Part shown: positions 11,635 through 21,874 of the stretch, piece after piece
Layout of the letters: each line of letters begins with the position of its first letter
Numbering within the stretch: position 1 is the first letter of the stretch
Assembly (NCBI RefSeq): GCF_018294505.1
Contig: NC_057810.1
Location: 209,826,113-209,890,112 of the forward strand
DNA length: 64,000 nucleotides
Source: Triticum aestivum
Lineage: Eukaryota > Streptophyta > Magnoliopsida > Poales > Poaceae
Direction of reading: 5' to 3'
Translations under genes and position numbers: made by a program
The notes under the pieces: model-generated
Told to the model about the DNA's origin: nothing
Seen by the model: only the letters and a program-made list of their open reading frames with translations
Databases searched by the model: none

Positions 11635-12738
11635 TGTCGTGAAAAAGACACCTATGGGATCACGAGGATCCCTTCTACGGTTGGCGAGGAGAGAGTTGCA
11701 CAAAGAGTAGGTCTGGTGATCAGCACAAGGGATTTTTGCCTAGGTTTGGGCAGCTGAGGAGCGTAAAACCCTAGTCCTGCTTTGAGTGTATATTTGGTGT
11801 TCTTAAACCTTAGCTAGCTGCTATGCGTGCCTGGTCCAAAAGTTCGAATCCTTCTCCAGTACGCCTCGGGCCTCCTTTTATATGTCAAAGGGATCGCCAC
11901 AGTGGCACACATGAGGTGTAAAGTAGCTACAGTGTATAAGCTTATCACTGACATCGTAGGACAAATGCATTAAATGCGCTGCTTACGTGCCCTCTAACTT
12001 TATCAGGGACGGTAATAGAACCCGTCCCGTTCGTTGCCGCCTCACCCTGCCTTGACACGCGTCCAGGCTGACGAGGCATGCAGCGCCAAGTTGACTAGCT
12101 AGCCGCTGCGTTGGCGCGGTGGTAGGATCTTCATGAAGATCTGCATGCCATCACGCAGGTGCTTGCTTAGTTGGCCCAGGATCTGCATGCCGCCACGCAG
12201 GCGTCTGCCTAGTTGGCAAGCTGGTCGCCGCGCTGGAACGGTCGTGGGGTGGCGAAACCTTGTCGGGTGCGGGCCCAGTCGTGGCCCCGTAATTGTCCCC
12301 GGCAAGGGTCTTGCCGGGGCCTCGCGGCCGTCCCCGGCAAGGGTCTTGCCGGGGGTCTTCGTCTTCTGGTCTCAACGTAGGCCTGCATGTCACCAGTCTT
12401 CACAAAGACCTGCATGCACTACGCATGCGCCCCCAAGTCTTGGCCTTGATGTTGTTGATGGTGTTGGAGCTCTCAGCTTCAAGGGCGGTGGCCTTGCTGG
12501 TGCTTCGCAAGCCGCCCCAGCAAGGATCTTGCCGGGGCTATGTAGGCCGCCCCGGCAAGGGTGTTGCCAGGGGAGGCCTAGCTTGTCTTCTGCTCTTTGT
12601 TTACTAGCTTGAATGATGTCTTTGGTAATCTTGTATTTTGCCTTCTACTGCCCCGTCAAGCCCTCGCCACGGGCGCGGCTACGACTGCCCATGCACAAGT
12701 AAGGGGTACAGAAAGGCCCAAACTTATGTACATCGACA
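11635..12738 (+). repeat. Right LTR of composite element (1104 bp)
   Basis: Starts TGTCGTGAAAAAGACACC and ends TGTACATCGACA, co-linear with 5941-7032. The first 12 bases match the left LTR at only 9 positions, so the start could be LTR or coincidental gene sequence; similarity is unquestionable from 11647. The upstream reading frame (11521-11757) runs straight into it. Confidence 0.8.
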
Positions 12739-13880
12739 AACCCAATTTTTCGTTCGATTGATATGTCAGAAAATTCAAGTGTTTATATTCCCTGATTCCA
12801 GAAGTGAACCATGAGCCTGCTGGCGAGAAGTCTGGGAGAAGTGTTAGCCATAATCCGAGAGCGACGATGAAGCAAAAACCCAAGAGTTCGATGATAAGCA
12901 CGATGACAATGATGCTGAAGGCGAATCTGAGGATGAGGCGGAGTCTTCTCCCTCGACCTACATTGTCCAAGAAGGTAGGCCTAATACAGTAAATGATCCG
13001 AGCAAAATAGCACCCGCTACTCAGGGGGTTAAACGAGCTCGAGCGGCTTCGATTGAGCCAGCGGTTCCTTCTCCAAAGGTGGTTAAAATGCCAAGAACAT
13101 AACTCATAAGCCTAGTAAAGTTGCGAACTTGCCCTGGTTGAAGAAAGTGGTGCCGATTGTCTCCAAGTGAGTATAAGTAGTGTAATTTTGCTTTGAGTAT
13201 TTTGACATTGTAACCATCTTGGAGCCTTTTCTGAAGTAGGGCTGCCACCTCAACAAGTCACAACAGCTAAGCTACCGAGCAGACCCCGAGCAAAGGCAAA
13301 AGACGACCTGATGTTGATGTTGAAACTTCAGAAGGTATTTTGTATGTTGTGTCATCGCCGAGTGAATGATAAAGCAAAGACTAATGAATTGTTGTTTTAC
13401 ATTGTTCATAGTGGCTGAAGGAGTAACTCCCATGGAGGACGCTGGGGAGCACGAGGAGCGTACTCAAACGGATCTCGACATGCCTAATCGAAGGTGAAGT
13501 CCGGTGTCAAAGGAAGTCTACCATGACTCAGTGCAAAAAATTCCAGAAGTTCAATCGGGCGCAAGTGTTCAAGCACCGATTGAAATTGTATAAGCTGGTC
13601 CGAGTACATTAGCGATGATGGCGCCTCAACGTTTACTGCCTCCAGCTGCTCTGTCCGCCTTATTTTCATTGGCCAGAACTCCAGAGGACGACGTGGGGGC
13701 AAGCAAAGAAGCCATGATTTAGGCCGAACCGATAAACTCTAGTATGAAGGATGCACTAACTTGAACGAGATCATGAAAGCTTATATCCGAGTAAGTACTG
13801 GATGGGGTTACCCCAAAGGTGGTGGTTTTCATGATTGTAACTGATGTAACAATTATAATAAATGAAGGGGAGGTAATTAC
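12739..13880 (+). other. Decayed gene-like (probably transposon) sequence, no intact frame
   Basis: The sequence contains an acidic stretch near 12890-12975 (Asp/Glu/Ser-rich if read in the frame of GATGACAATGATGCT) followed by AAGAAGGTAGGCC, which looks like a splice donor. A possible second exon near 13430 starts after CATTGTTCATAG. No frame is open for more than about 70 codons. It is probably the remnant of another transposon gene into which the composite element inserted. I recognise no host gene. Confidence 0.3.
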
Positions 13881-13882
13881 TA

Positions 13883-14005
13883 CTCCCTCCGTCCCAAAAT
13901 TCTTGTCTTAGATTTTTCTAAATACGGATGCATCAAGTCACGTTTTAGTATTAGATACATCCGTATCTAGGCAAATCTAAGACAAGAATTTTGAGACGGA
14001 GGGAG
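13883..14005. mobile_element. Stowaway MITE (123 bp) upstream of PRCC-like gene
   Basis: Inverted ends CTCCCTCCGTCCCAAAATTC and its complement ending GGAGGGAG, flanked by TA at 13881-13882 and 14006-14007. It folds along nearly its full length. It lies about 325 bp upstream of the start codon, in the likely promoter. Confidence 0.95.
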
Positions 14006-14138
14006 TACTTTTTAGGCAATGGAGAAGACAATTACTAAAAAAAAAAGCTCTAAGAGTAAGAGGCAAGCGAGAGTCTCAAAAATAGGTCAGCCCACATAGT
14101 GTAGGCCTCTCTCTAGGGCTTGGTAAAAGGTTTCAACC

Positions 14139-14144
14139 ATGTGA
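14139..14144 (+). promoter_or_regulatory. Possible start-stop minimal uORF in PRCC-like leader
   Basis: ATGTGA (a start codon immediately followed by a stop) lies 187 bp before the main ATG. If the transcript begins upstream of it, this is a minimal upstream ORF that could stall ribosomes. The transcription start is not known, so this is only a candidate. Confidence 0.25.
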
Positions 14145-14330
14145 AGCTCAGCCCGTTAGATAAAAAGTACCCCGCCGAAGCCCAGGAAAACGCCCCACTT
14201 CCGTACCTTTCCGACCAGGCGACCACCGCCTCCGCTCACCGTCGACGACTCCAACTCCAACTCGAAACAAACCCCAAAGCCGCCGCCGACGCCGCCGCCT
14301 GCCCCTTTCCCCGCCGACCGCGCCGAAAAC

Positions 14331-17300
14331 ATGGATTCGCTTCTTGCCACCTACGCCTCTTCCGACGAAGACGCCGACGAGAGCATCCCCTCACCCGCTC
14401 CCGCGACCCGCCGCGGCGAGGCGAGCGGAAAGCCCGCCGGCGGCATCTTCTCCGCGCTCCCGCAACCCAAGTCGGCGCCTATATTCTCATCGCTCCCGGC
14501 GCCGAAATCCGCCGCGACCTTCTCCTCCATCCCGCCTCCCAAATCGTCCGTTTCCTCCGGAAACCCTAAGCGCGTCGTACAGTTCCGCCCGCCGCCGATC
14601 CGCCAGACCACCGGGGTCAGCTCGGACGAGGATGATGACGCCGAGAAGCGCCGTCCCAGCGTCAGCGAGGCGCCCCCGCCCCTGTCTGCTGGATCGGGGC
14701 CGGTGTCTTCGTTCCTCCCGGCGCCCAGGCACTCGCTTGGCTTCGGCTCCGGCGCGGCCAGGAGGTCGGCCGTAGACACCGCCGGGCCGGAGAGGTCAAA
14801 TCTTGGTGCTGCTGGCCCCTCTAGCTCGGCTGTCAACAGAGGGGCGCCAGAAAGGTCCGATACTGGCCCTGCCGACGAGGACGATCCTGAGAAAAGCAGC
14901 GATGAGGATGGCATGCCTGCTCCGGAGCAACAGCAAGAACAACAGGGTCTTGGTGCTGAAGCTGGAGACGTCCAACACCAGGGTTGTGATGCTGGAGTTG
15001 GAAACGCTAATGGGTACGAAGGCTATGCATGGGATCCAAACTATTATGCATATTATGGTTTGGATCCAAATAGCAATTTGAATTATGGGGCTGAACCACA
15101 GTATGCAGCATATGGAGTGGAGCAAGGTGGTGGGTATGATAATGGATATGGCGGGGAGCACAGTGGTGGATACGAGCATTCGACAGCGCCTCCATGTGGA
15201 GGGGAATATACTGGAGGTTACAGTGCTGAGGCAGTGGCAATGGCAGCGCCACCAATGCGGGAGCCTGCACTGCCACCAGAATTGGGCAGGATTGGAGTGA
15301 AGAGAGGTAGGAGGGATATGCCTATGGAGATTATAGAGGTGAATCAGGCAGAACTGGTCAAGAACCGTCCGAGGGAGGACAAATCCAAGCTCACAGGGAT
15401 GGCCTTTGGTCCTAGTTACCAGGTACAGACAAATCATTCCCTGATAACTTGGCATGACTTTTGCTTAGCTATTGCTACATTGTTATTGTGCTCAGTTCAC
15501 TTTACCGTCTTTGATTTTCTTTCACCTTATAGCCATCATCACTACTATCCATGTTAGATAATTGTATTTTTATTTTGTCAAGTGATACACAGATACTAAG
15601 TATGCATGCAGCATTATCCATGCAATTTAGGCCCTGATACCAGTCCCAAGCAATTATTCTTGGTAATAGGTTTTTGCTTGTCACAGTTTTAGTTAAAAAT
15701 TTGCAAATTATCACCAATAAGGCAAACAAATCAAGTACTGTACCTGACAAATGAAGAGTCACTACTGATAACTTCTCCAAGCTGTAATTATATGCTAGTG
15801 ATGCTTTCAAGGGTGTTGTCACTGTCATCAGATCGTAACTGGAGTAGATGAATACTCCCTCCGTAAACTAATATAAGAGCTTTTAGATCACTAAAGTAGT
15901 GATCTAAATGCTCTTATATTAGTTTACGGAGGGAGTATATAATTATGTTTTTGTTACGAAATGAACCATATAATTTGCCAATTCATATATCCTTAAACTT
16001 AACAATAAATATACTAGCTAATCTAGCTTATGGTTTAAACCATGTTTATAAATGTATGCTATTGCACACATGCTTAAAATAAATAAATAAATAAATAAGT
16101 TATCATTCTGATCAGTAAAGAACTATTGAAGCACTCTGTTTGGTAGAGATGCAACTTTGAACTTCAGTTGTCACAATATATTACTCCCTCCGATCCATAT
16201 TAATTGTCGCTGATTTAGTACAAAGTTGACTTACCAAATCAGTGAAAATTAATATGGATAACATTTTGCAGAAGATTTATTTTACTCGTAATATATTCAT
16301 ATAATTTTCCGTGAACAATCTAAATATTTGACTGTACCCTTTTCTGAAGTGTCAGAAAATTGTGACCAAACCAAGCAGTTGTTATTACATTGTAATAATA
16401 ATAGGTTGGGAAGAGCGCTAGCCGCTAGGTGTAAGCGAGGCGGTGGGCCTTCGCCTAACCCCTAGGTGGCGCTTAAGTGCCCTAGGCGCAGCCTAGGCGG
16501 ACATACAATTTGGCTATCAGGGTGTATTTGGGGTGTTACATGTGTATCGATATTGATTTAGAGTATATAGGTGAGTAAACAACCAGCTACTACCATTGTA
16601 TGGGCCATTTGGACCGTCTATGCAACATGGCATGATTTCTTGATTGAGTGGACAACTTCTTGCTTCCACTACCTAGAGTTCCGCCTATGCCCTAGGTGAG
16701 GCGTTTGGTCATTGCCTGCCGCCTAAGTGTGCGTAAGCGCCTCCTAGGCGTCGCCTTCTCCCTCTGTTCATTATTATAAGATGTTTTGGATATTTCGATA
16801 TGGACTACATATGGACTGAAATGAGTGAACAAACACACTAAAACGTGTCTACATACGTCCGATTTATAAAAAAGTCAGAACATCTTATAATAGTACTCCC
16901 TCTGTCCGGAAATACTTGTCATTGAAATGGATGTATCTAGATGTATTTTAGTTCTAGATACATCCATTTTCATCCATTTTGATGACAAGTAATTTCGGAC
17001 GGAGGGAGTAATTGGAGGGGGTACCTATTATTTTTGTATTGGGTATGTACCCTTTTAATGGGTTTGCTGATTGCCTATACCAGATGGGACTTGTGAGCCA
17101 AGACAAACTTGTTTTAGTTTAGGTTACATTCCCTCCGTCCCAAAATAAGTGTCTCAACTTTGTACTAACTTTAATACAAAGTTGTAATACAGTTGAGACA
17201 CTTATTTTGGGACAGAGGGAGTACTAAAGTACAGTTTGCTAGATCAAACGGGCAGCTTTATTAAGCAAAAGGGCACTACATGGAATTGACCAGATTAGAG

Positions 17301-18370
17301 CAGGTTCTGTATTGTAATCAGACAAGATTCACACAGCATTCAGTACTTAAGTTGATAAAACTAAAATATGAGCTACTCCCTCCGTAAAGAAATATAAGAG
17401 CGTTTAGATCACCAAGGTAGTGATCTAAACGCTCTTACATTTCTTTACGGAGGGAGTACAACATTATACTTTGACAATAAGCATGAATAAAATAATAAGG
17501 TGATGATGTGATGAGGTTGTGCTTGATGTTGTGGGCAACTGGGTATTGGATACTCCCTCTAATTCAAGACCTCTGCATACATTTGAAATACAGACAAGCT
17601 AGAGATATGTTCTTCTTGTGGTAGGTCACCCTAATCCAGGACCTTATTCTGTACGGTGTAATGGTGGTCTTGGTTACGTCTTCAGAGTCCAATTGTCTAG
17701 GAAAGGAATATGCTTAGGATAGTAGAACTTTGAAATCACAAACTAAAAATCAATAGAAGGATGGCTAGTTCAAAATATGGTCTTGTTAATACCGATGATC
17801 CTACTAAAGGTAGATCTTTTTGATAATATAGGTTGATGGTAATTGATGTATGTGCTTACAGGACTGTATAACCCAGGCTGCATTAGAAAATCTCATCCTA
17901 TCGCAATCAGAACTTAGAAGCATGTCTTGAATATATAGATTTCCCTGTATAGTTGGTGACTGGTTCTGTACTGTTTGAAAATTGTAGCTGTTAGTTCCGA
18001 TTTCTCCCTGGTATCAAAACCATCAACCATTCAGCCATTTTCACATGTACCTGTCATGTTGCTTTTGTTCATCGTCCAAACTTCTGCTTTTAACATCAAT
18101 TGAGAGCAGGTTACTTTTACCGAATGAGTATCTCTGCTCTCTTCTACAATAATCAAGGCTTGAATGTTTTTATTTCCTGACCTGAGATTTGTTCTATCTT
18201 GTGCATAGGCCGCCCCATCAGGGAAGGGAAAGCCCTCCAAGCTGCAGAAGAGAAAGCATCAGATCGGTTCTCTCTTCTACGACCTGAAGCAGAAGGAGAT
18301 GGAGCTTTCCGAGAGGCGTGCCAAGGGCTTCCTCACGAAAGCGGAGACTCAAGCAAAATATGGGTGGTGA
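14331..18370 (+). CDS. PRCC-like proline-rich nuclear protein, two exons, 417 aa
   Basis: Exon 1 is 14331-15422 (364 codons, ends SYQ before GTACAG) and exon 2 is 18209-18370 (53 codons, after GTGCATAG), joined in phase 0. The C-terminal exon reads KRKHQIGSLFYDLKQKE then KAETQAKYGW, the signature of the PRCC C-terminal family (PF10253; mammalian PRCC binds MAD2L2 and associates with splicing factors). Residues 1-120 hold three copies of a (I/T)FS(S/A)(L/I)PxPKS motif; residues about 180-300 are acidic then Gln- and Gly/Tyr-rich (YAWDPNYYAYYG); IEVNQAELVKNRPRED precedes the intron. These parts are probably disordered. The 2786-bp intron carries at least six MITE-type insertions. Exon 1 is GC-rich. 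No stops or frameshifts are seen, so the gene looks functional; the family role in plants is mostly inferred. Confidence 0.92.
15855..15935. mobile_element. Stowaway MITE (81 bp) in PRCC-like intron
   Basis: A near-perfect hairpin starting CTCCCTCCGTAAACTAATAT and ending with its complement, flanked by TA at 15853-15854 and 15936-15937. It is the same short family as the copy at 17376-17456. Confidence 0.95.
16184..16260. mobile_element. Truncated Stowaway MITE
   Basis: The left end is CTCCCTCCGATCCATATTAAT after TA (16182-16183). The complementary arm AATTAATATGGAT is present near 16247-16259, but the terminal GGAGGGAG is missing, so the right end is deleted. Confidence 0.8.
16410..16757. 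mobile_element. Foldback/MITE-like element rich in CCTAGGCG
   Basis: The left arm (16410-16500: GCTAGCCGCTAGGTG … CCTAGGCG) pairs imperfectly with the right arm (16680-16757: CGCCTATGCCCTAGGTG … CCTAGGCGTCGCC). The middle is AT-rich. This is a common grass repeat type, but I cannot give a superfamily or a target duplication. Its right end touches the outer Stowaway element. Confidence 0.55.
16758..17021. mobile_element. Outer Stowaway MITE interrupted by a second MITE
   Basis: The left end CTCCCTCTGTTCATTATTATAAG (16758) is matched on the right by CTTATAATAG (about 16883-16893), then the inserted MITE 16896-17008, then ATTGGAGGGGG (17011-17021). Removing the insert and one TA gives a complementary right terminus. 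It is followed by TA at 17022-17023. Confidence 0.75.
16896..17008. mobile_element. Inner Stowaway MITE (113 bp) nested in another MITE
   Basis: Ends CTCCCTCTGTCCGGAAATACTT and its complement ending GGACGGAGGGAG, with TA at 16894-16895 and 17009-17010. It lies within the right terminal repeat of the outer MITE. Confidence 0.93.
17127..17221. mobile_element. Stowaway MITE (about 95 bp)
   Basis: Inverted ends around CCCTCCGTCCCAAAATAAG and CTTATTTTGGGACAGAGGGAG, with TA at 17125-17126 and 17222-17223. The left tip (CATTCCCTCC) has a small change from the usual CTCCCTCC. Confidence 0.9.
17376..17456. mobile_element. Stowaway MITE (81 bp), second copy of short family
   Basis: A hairpin starting CTCCCTCCGTAAAGAAATAT and ending with the complement GGAGGGAG, TA at 17374-17375 and 17457-17458. 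The centre GTTTAGATCACCAAGGTAGTG closely resembles the MITE at 15855-15935. Confidence 0.95.
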
Positions 18371-18540
18371 GAATGGTCAGGAAGACTGCCTTGTACATCA
18401 GAATCGAGCTGTAACTGTTTATTCAACATGTTTAACATTTTGTTGTAGTGCACGGTGATGTGTGCCCGTTGTACGATTATATAACCAAACCAATAGTTCA
18501 TTCAACCTTTGCTTGTAAACTGTGCATCAGTTTTTATGGA
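18371..18540 (+). other. Likely 3' UTR of PRCC-like gene
   Basis: The AT-rich text directly after the stop codon (TGTTTATTCAACATGTTTAAC) is of 3' UTR type. No canonical AATAAA is visible, and the end is not defined. Confidence 0.4.
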
Positions 18541-19414
18541 CCTTCTAAAGGCAGCGTGTTCCTGTGATTCCTTGACTCCGAAGCTCTATTTTGGCACCTC
18601 TAAACATCAGATATCCAATTCGGCTCTAGGGACCATGTTGCTCCTGCCCCAAAAATACTTTTTCTCAAATGGAGCATAAGATTTGCTTCATCTACTACTA
18701 AATAAGAGGAGATTAGACTCTCAATATGCCCTAGGTGCTTAGCACCCGCGGTAACCAAAGCTTTGCATCGTCACTAATCAAGCACAACAAGATGGAGGTG
18801 GCGCACTCTTGTGCCGGAAGACTCAAGCATTTCTCTCATTCCAGAAGGTCCAAGAGACGAGCATGTTGAGCGAGGGAAGCATTGCATGTCTATTCGGAGT
18901 TTGCATGTCGGTCCTCTTGCCCCACGATGCCGTGAGCCCACGACCGAGTCCTCAAATATGCCAAGTCAAAGTGTCAGCATGAGCAAGGCCAAATTTCTCA
19001 AATACCAAACATCAAAGCCTAAGGATGTAGCGACACTTGAAGAAAAGACATGGTCTACTTCCTTGCTTCCTCTTTGGGACATACGCTGCAATTTGCCCAT
19101 CCCTGCTTCTTCAACCGCTTGGCTTAAAAGGTGTATCGTTTAGGCCAGTGCTTGTCCGCACTGATGACAGCAATCGTATCTCGATCAAGCGTGTCTCAGT
19201 CTTCCTACCCACAATAATTCATCTGTCGCAGCATAAGCAAATGCGTCTCCTACATTCGCGCAATGCCCGTGAATTCCACATATTAGAGCAACCTACCTAC
19301 GAACCTCGTCACTCTTACATTTGTCAGCTATGTACACTCTACGATTTCTCGCCCCACAGTGGAGACCATAAAGGTCACATAACATCATATAATTCGTGGT
19401 AGACAAAAAGTCAC
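18541..19414. other. Unclassified intergenic sequence
   Basis: A 110-codon frame at 18811-19143 and an overlapping 121-codon frame at 19037-19402 exist. Neither shows a motif I recognise and they occupy different phases of the same DNA. It may be decayed transposon or gene DNA. I see no promoter, RNA gene or repeat boundary. Confidence 0.3.
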
Positions 19415-19800
19415 TTTGGAACCCGGGTGCATTGGAGCCCTATTTTTTGAACTATGCCAAAATGCTATTTTGAAGTTTCAAAAAAATTCTGAAAACAAAT
19501 CAACATGTTTATATGAATGTATATTACACGTGTAAATTTTGATGCTGAAATAAGTAACCATGTGAGTTAGACAAAAATGACAAAATCATGATTTTGGAAA
19601 GATGAACAATGTATGCATTATTCACTATTTGGAAATCACCATTTTGTCATTTTTGTATAGGTCGCATATTTACTTATTTCATCACCAAACTTTAGACATG
19701 TGTAATATACATCCATATGATCACGTAGAATTTTTTGATACCTTAAATGTGATTTTCAAAGTATTTAAAATAAAGTCCTTCAATACACCCGGGTTCCAAA
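19415..19800. mobile_element. Foldback MITE with TTTGGAACCCGGGTG ends (386 bp)
   Basis: The left end TTTGGAACCCGGGTGCATTGGA pairs with the right end …CAATACACCCGGGTTCCAAA. Inside, TGACAAAATCATGATTTTGG pairs with CCATTTTGTCATTTTTGT, and TATATTACACGTGTAAA pairs with the right-arm TAGACATGTGTAATATA, so the whole unit can fold back. Superfamily and target duplication were not determined. Confidence 0.75.
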
Positions 19801-19891
19801 AATACACTGGTATCACATGCTTCTAAGTCAAAAGGTTACATCTTGTCAGGGATTCAAGCAAAATATTGATGAAGAAAATCAGCCCAATGGT

Positions 19892-20037
19892 TTGAGTTGA
19901 AAGGCAAGGTTATGTGAACTCCCTCCGATCTTAGTTCAAAACCACGACACTTATTTTGGATCAGAGGGAGTACACGTAACCTTGCCTTTCAACTCAAGCT
20001 TAGTTCAAAACCACGACACTTATTATGGATCGGAGGG
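19892..20037. repeat. Stowaway-like core flanked by inverted repeat and followed by a direct repeat
   Basis: A 25-nt arm at 19892-19916 (begins TTGAGTTGAAAGGC) is the reverse complement, with one mismatch, of 19973-19997. Between them sits CTCCCTCCGATC … GATCAGAGGGAGTA. About 38 bases from that core (TTAGTTCAAAACCACGACAC onward, near 19931) recur directly after the right arm (near 20000), ending GGATCGGAGGGA. This arrangement is explained in the findings. Confidence 0.85.
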
Positions 20038-20199
20038 AATAACAAAGAAGGCATCACAAGAACACAAAACGGTTGACACAAAATCAATGGAGTATACTGC
20101 AAGAACTTGTACTCGATTCGCTGAAAATGTTTTTAATCACAATGCATGCACTTCCAGTTTGAAGTTGCTTATGACAAGACGCGGAGGAACGTAACAGTG

Positions 20200-20328
20200 G
20201 ACTAGACAGTTCATTGCTGCCTTCCGACACAAAATAAACCAGCCATCAAATAGACATCAACTCCAGGTAGCCCATCAGTAGAAGAAAAACGGAGAGCACC
20301 ATCCTGAATCAACCGTAGATAAGCTCTC
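20200..20328 (-). other. Predicted 3' UTR exon of subunit-f-like gene
   Basis: On the - strand the text TTGTGCAG|GAGAGCTTATC gives a good acceptor at 20329-20330. A matching donor GCGCAG|GTGAGG lies at 21588-21590, just past the stop codon. This implies a 3' UTR intron of about 1.26 kb. It is inferred from splice signals only, and the distal end of the exon is arbitrary. Confidence 0.4.
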
Positions 20329-21610
20329 CTGCACAACATAGATAAAGGTGGTGAGGACAATTGAGGGGTGCAGAAGACATCTCATGCCAAAAAAAACAAT
20401 GCTTATATTGCACATGTTTACAAAGACTATATTGCACATGTTTACAGCTCAATAGTGTCGCATAACATATAACTGCTGTAGTACACACAATATCACTTAA
20501 CGTAACATCAGGTTTAGCCTTCCACTGTTTTTGTTGGTATCAATACGTAATAATTATATTTATCAATCTTCTTAGACGGGTACATAGGTCTTAGGCTCTT
20601 AGCATACAGAATGTAAGTCACACTTTTGTTCCTACACAATTTAGTTGTAAGAAAGGTTCTGTCAAAACTATCACGGAATTTAACTACTTTTAAGTCGTTG
20701 TCACTTCCACAGGGAGCAAAACGACTTTCACATGTCAATGAATAATGATTCCATTCCTCAAAAGTGTCAAACTCTGCAAAAGGCCTTCAAAAGCACTTAA
20801 ATCCATAATATGCACATTTGAAGTTCAACAGAACATTAAACCAGTTTGCTACACCATTTTTCTGACATATCATCTGATAACCATTGACCTAACCTACTAA
20901 CACAAAAGGTGAATATAGCTAACAGATCTTACACCGCTATTTGGAAGTATCATATGGTGCTATGCAACTTCATAAATGCACAAAATGGTGATACAAAAAG
21001 ATGGCCTGCAGTAACTTGAAGGTTGATACAACTGTCACCGCAGTCCCAAACTATGCATAGCCAACGCAATACACAGTGCAAGCTATAATCACAAATGATA
21101 CCCAAACAAATGTGTCATTCAACAGTTTCCTTTGCCATTCGAGAACTATAACAGAAAAGTGCAAGCCATAGAAGTGGTCAAACTTTGTAAAACTCAAGGA
21201 TGTCTTGAGATTTTGCATCACTGGCAGAATGAAATGGGCGTGAAACAGAAAACACCAAGATCATTCAGATCCTCATACAGTTCCACTATTGGCGGTCATA
21301 TAGACCAATCAATTGCCACTACGCAAGTGATTCAAATGCACAAATGCCCCCACAATATTGTTCCCGACAACCAGAATTCATACAAAACCTCGTCCAAATG
21401 ACCAAACAAGTTCACAGACCCCGCCAGAACATTTTGCATCTAATCGTACCGCACACCACGTACATGCGACCTTACCTAAATTAAACCATACGACAATCGT
21501 CAAGCAGACGGGGTTCAAACCCCCGAAAAGCATCTCATCGCACCACCGGATCGGATCAGGAAACAGAAATGATACAATAGAACCCTCACCTGCGCGGGGC
21601 GGATCCGGAT

Positions 21611-21874
21611 CTAGTGGCCGCCGTGCTTCTCGAGGTGCTCGAGGTGGCGGCGCTCCTGGGGCAGGCCCACGAGGTACGAGAAGGCCATGCCGCCGAAGCA
21701 GACGTGGAAGAGCGGGTCAACCGAGCTGGTCTCGATGTACTTCTCGATGTAGCGGTCCACCGCCTGGTCGGTGCTCTTCTTCACGTTGGACCAGGTGAGG
21801 CGCGGCTTGAGGTACGCCGGCACCTCGCGCACCTTCATCGCGCGGATCTCGTTGTACAGCGCACGCATCGCCAT
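21611..21874 (-). CDS. Small mitochondrial protein, ATP synthase subunit f-like, 87 aa
   Basis: The ATG at 21874-21872 (context GCGACCATGG) starts [15 protein letters not shown] and the frame ends HLEKHGGH with TAG at 21613-21611. The longer open frame upstream has no ATG in a good context and is 5' UTR. Residues about 14-35 are basic and amphipathic; residues about 55-72 ([17 protein letters not shown]) form a single hydrophobic segment, and the tail is charged and His-rich ([11 protein letters not shown]). This size and layout, with a YIEKYI-type helix before one membrane span and an H/K/R tail, matches ATP synthase subunit f (ATP5MF family), a membrane-sector protein of mitochondrial complex V. 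The identification rests on pattern similarity; another small inner-membrane protein is possible. Single coding exon, no damage seen. Confidence 0.8.
   Translation of the reverse strand: MAMRALYNEIRAMKVREVPAYLKPRLTWSNVKKSTDQAVDRYIEKYIETSSVDPLFHVCFGGMAFSYLVGLPQERRHLEHLEKHGGH

Larger units (their letters stand above)
5936..12743 (+). mobile_element. Composite LTR retrotransposon with a Transposase_28-type gene
   Basis: Two long direct repeats (5941-7032 and 11635-12738) both have TGTCG at the start and CGACA at the end. The outer flanks are AACAC (5936-5940) and AACCC (12739-12743), a target duplication with one mismatch. No reverse transcriptase, protease or integrase is present between them, so it is non-autonomous. 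I see no tRNA-type primer site after 7032 and no purine tract before 11635, which is abnormal. The inside holds a solo LTR (7177-8535) and a decayed spliced gene (8789-11634). In a sample of about 230 bases near the start, the LTRs differ at about 16 positions, so this is an old insertion. Confidence 0.7.

Noticed and set aside
14351..14914. 187-codon - strand frame and other frames overlapping PRCC-like exon 1
   Set aside because: These are shadows of the GC-rich real exon. The PRCC C-terminal signature and splice sites fix the + strand frame.
18811..19402. Frames of 110 and 121 codons as a possible gene
   Set aside because: They are in different phases, show no recognisable family and have no splice or promoter support. 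Left as unclassified DNA.
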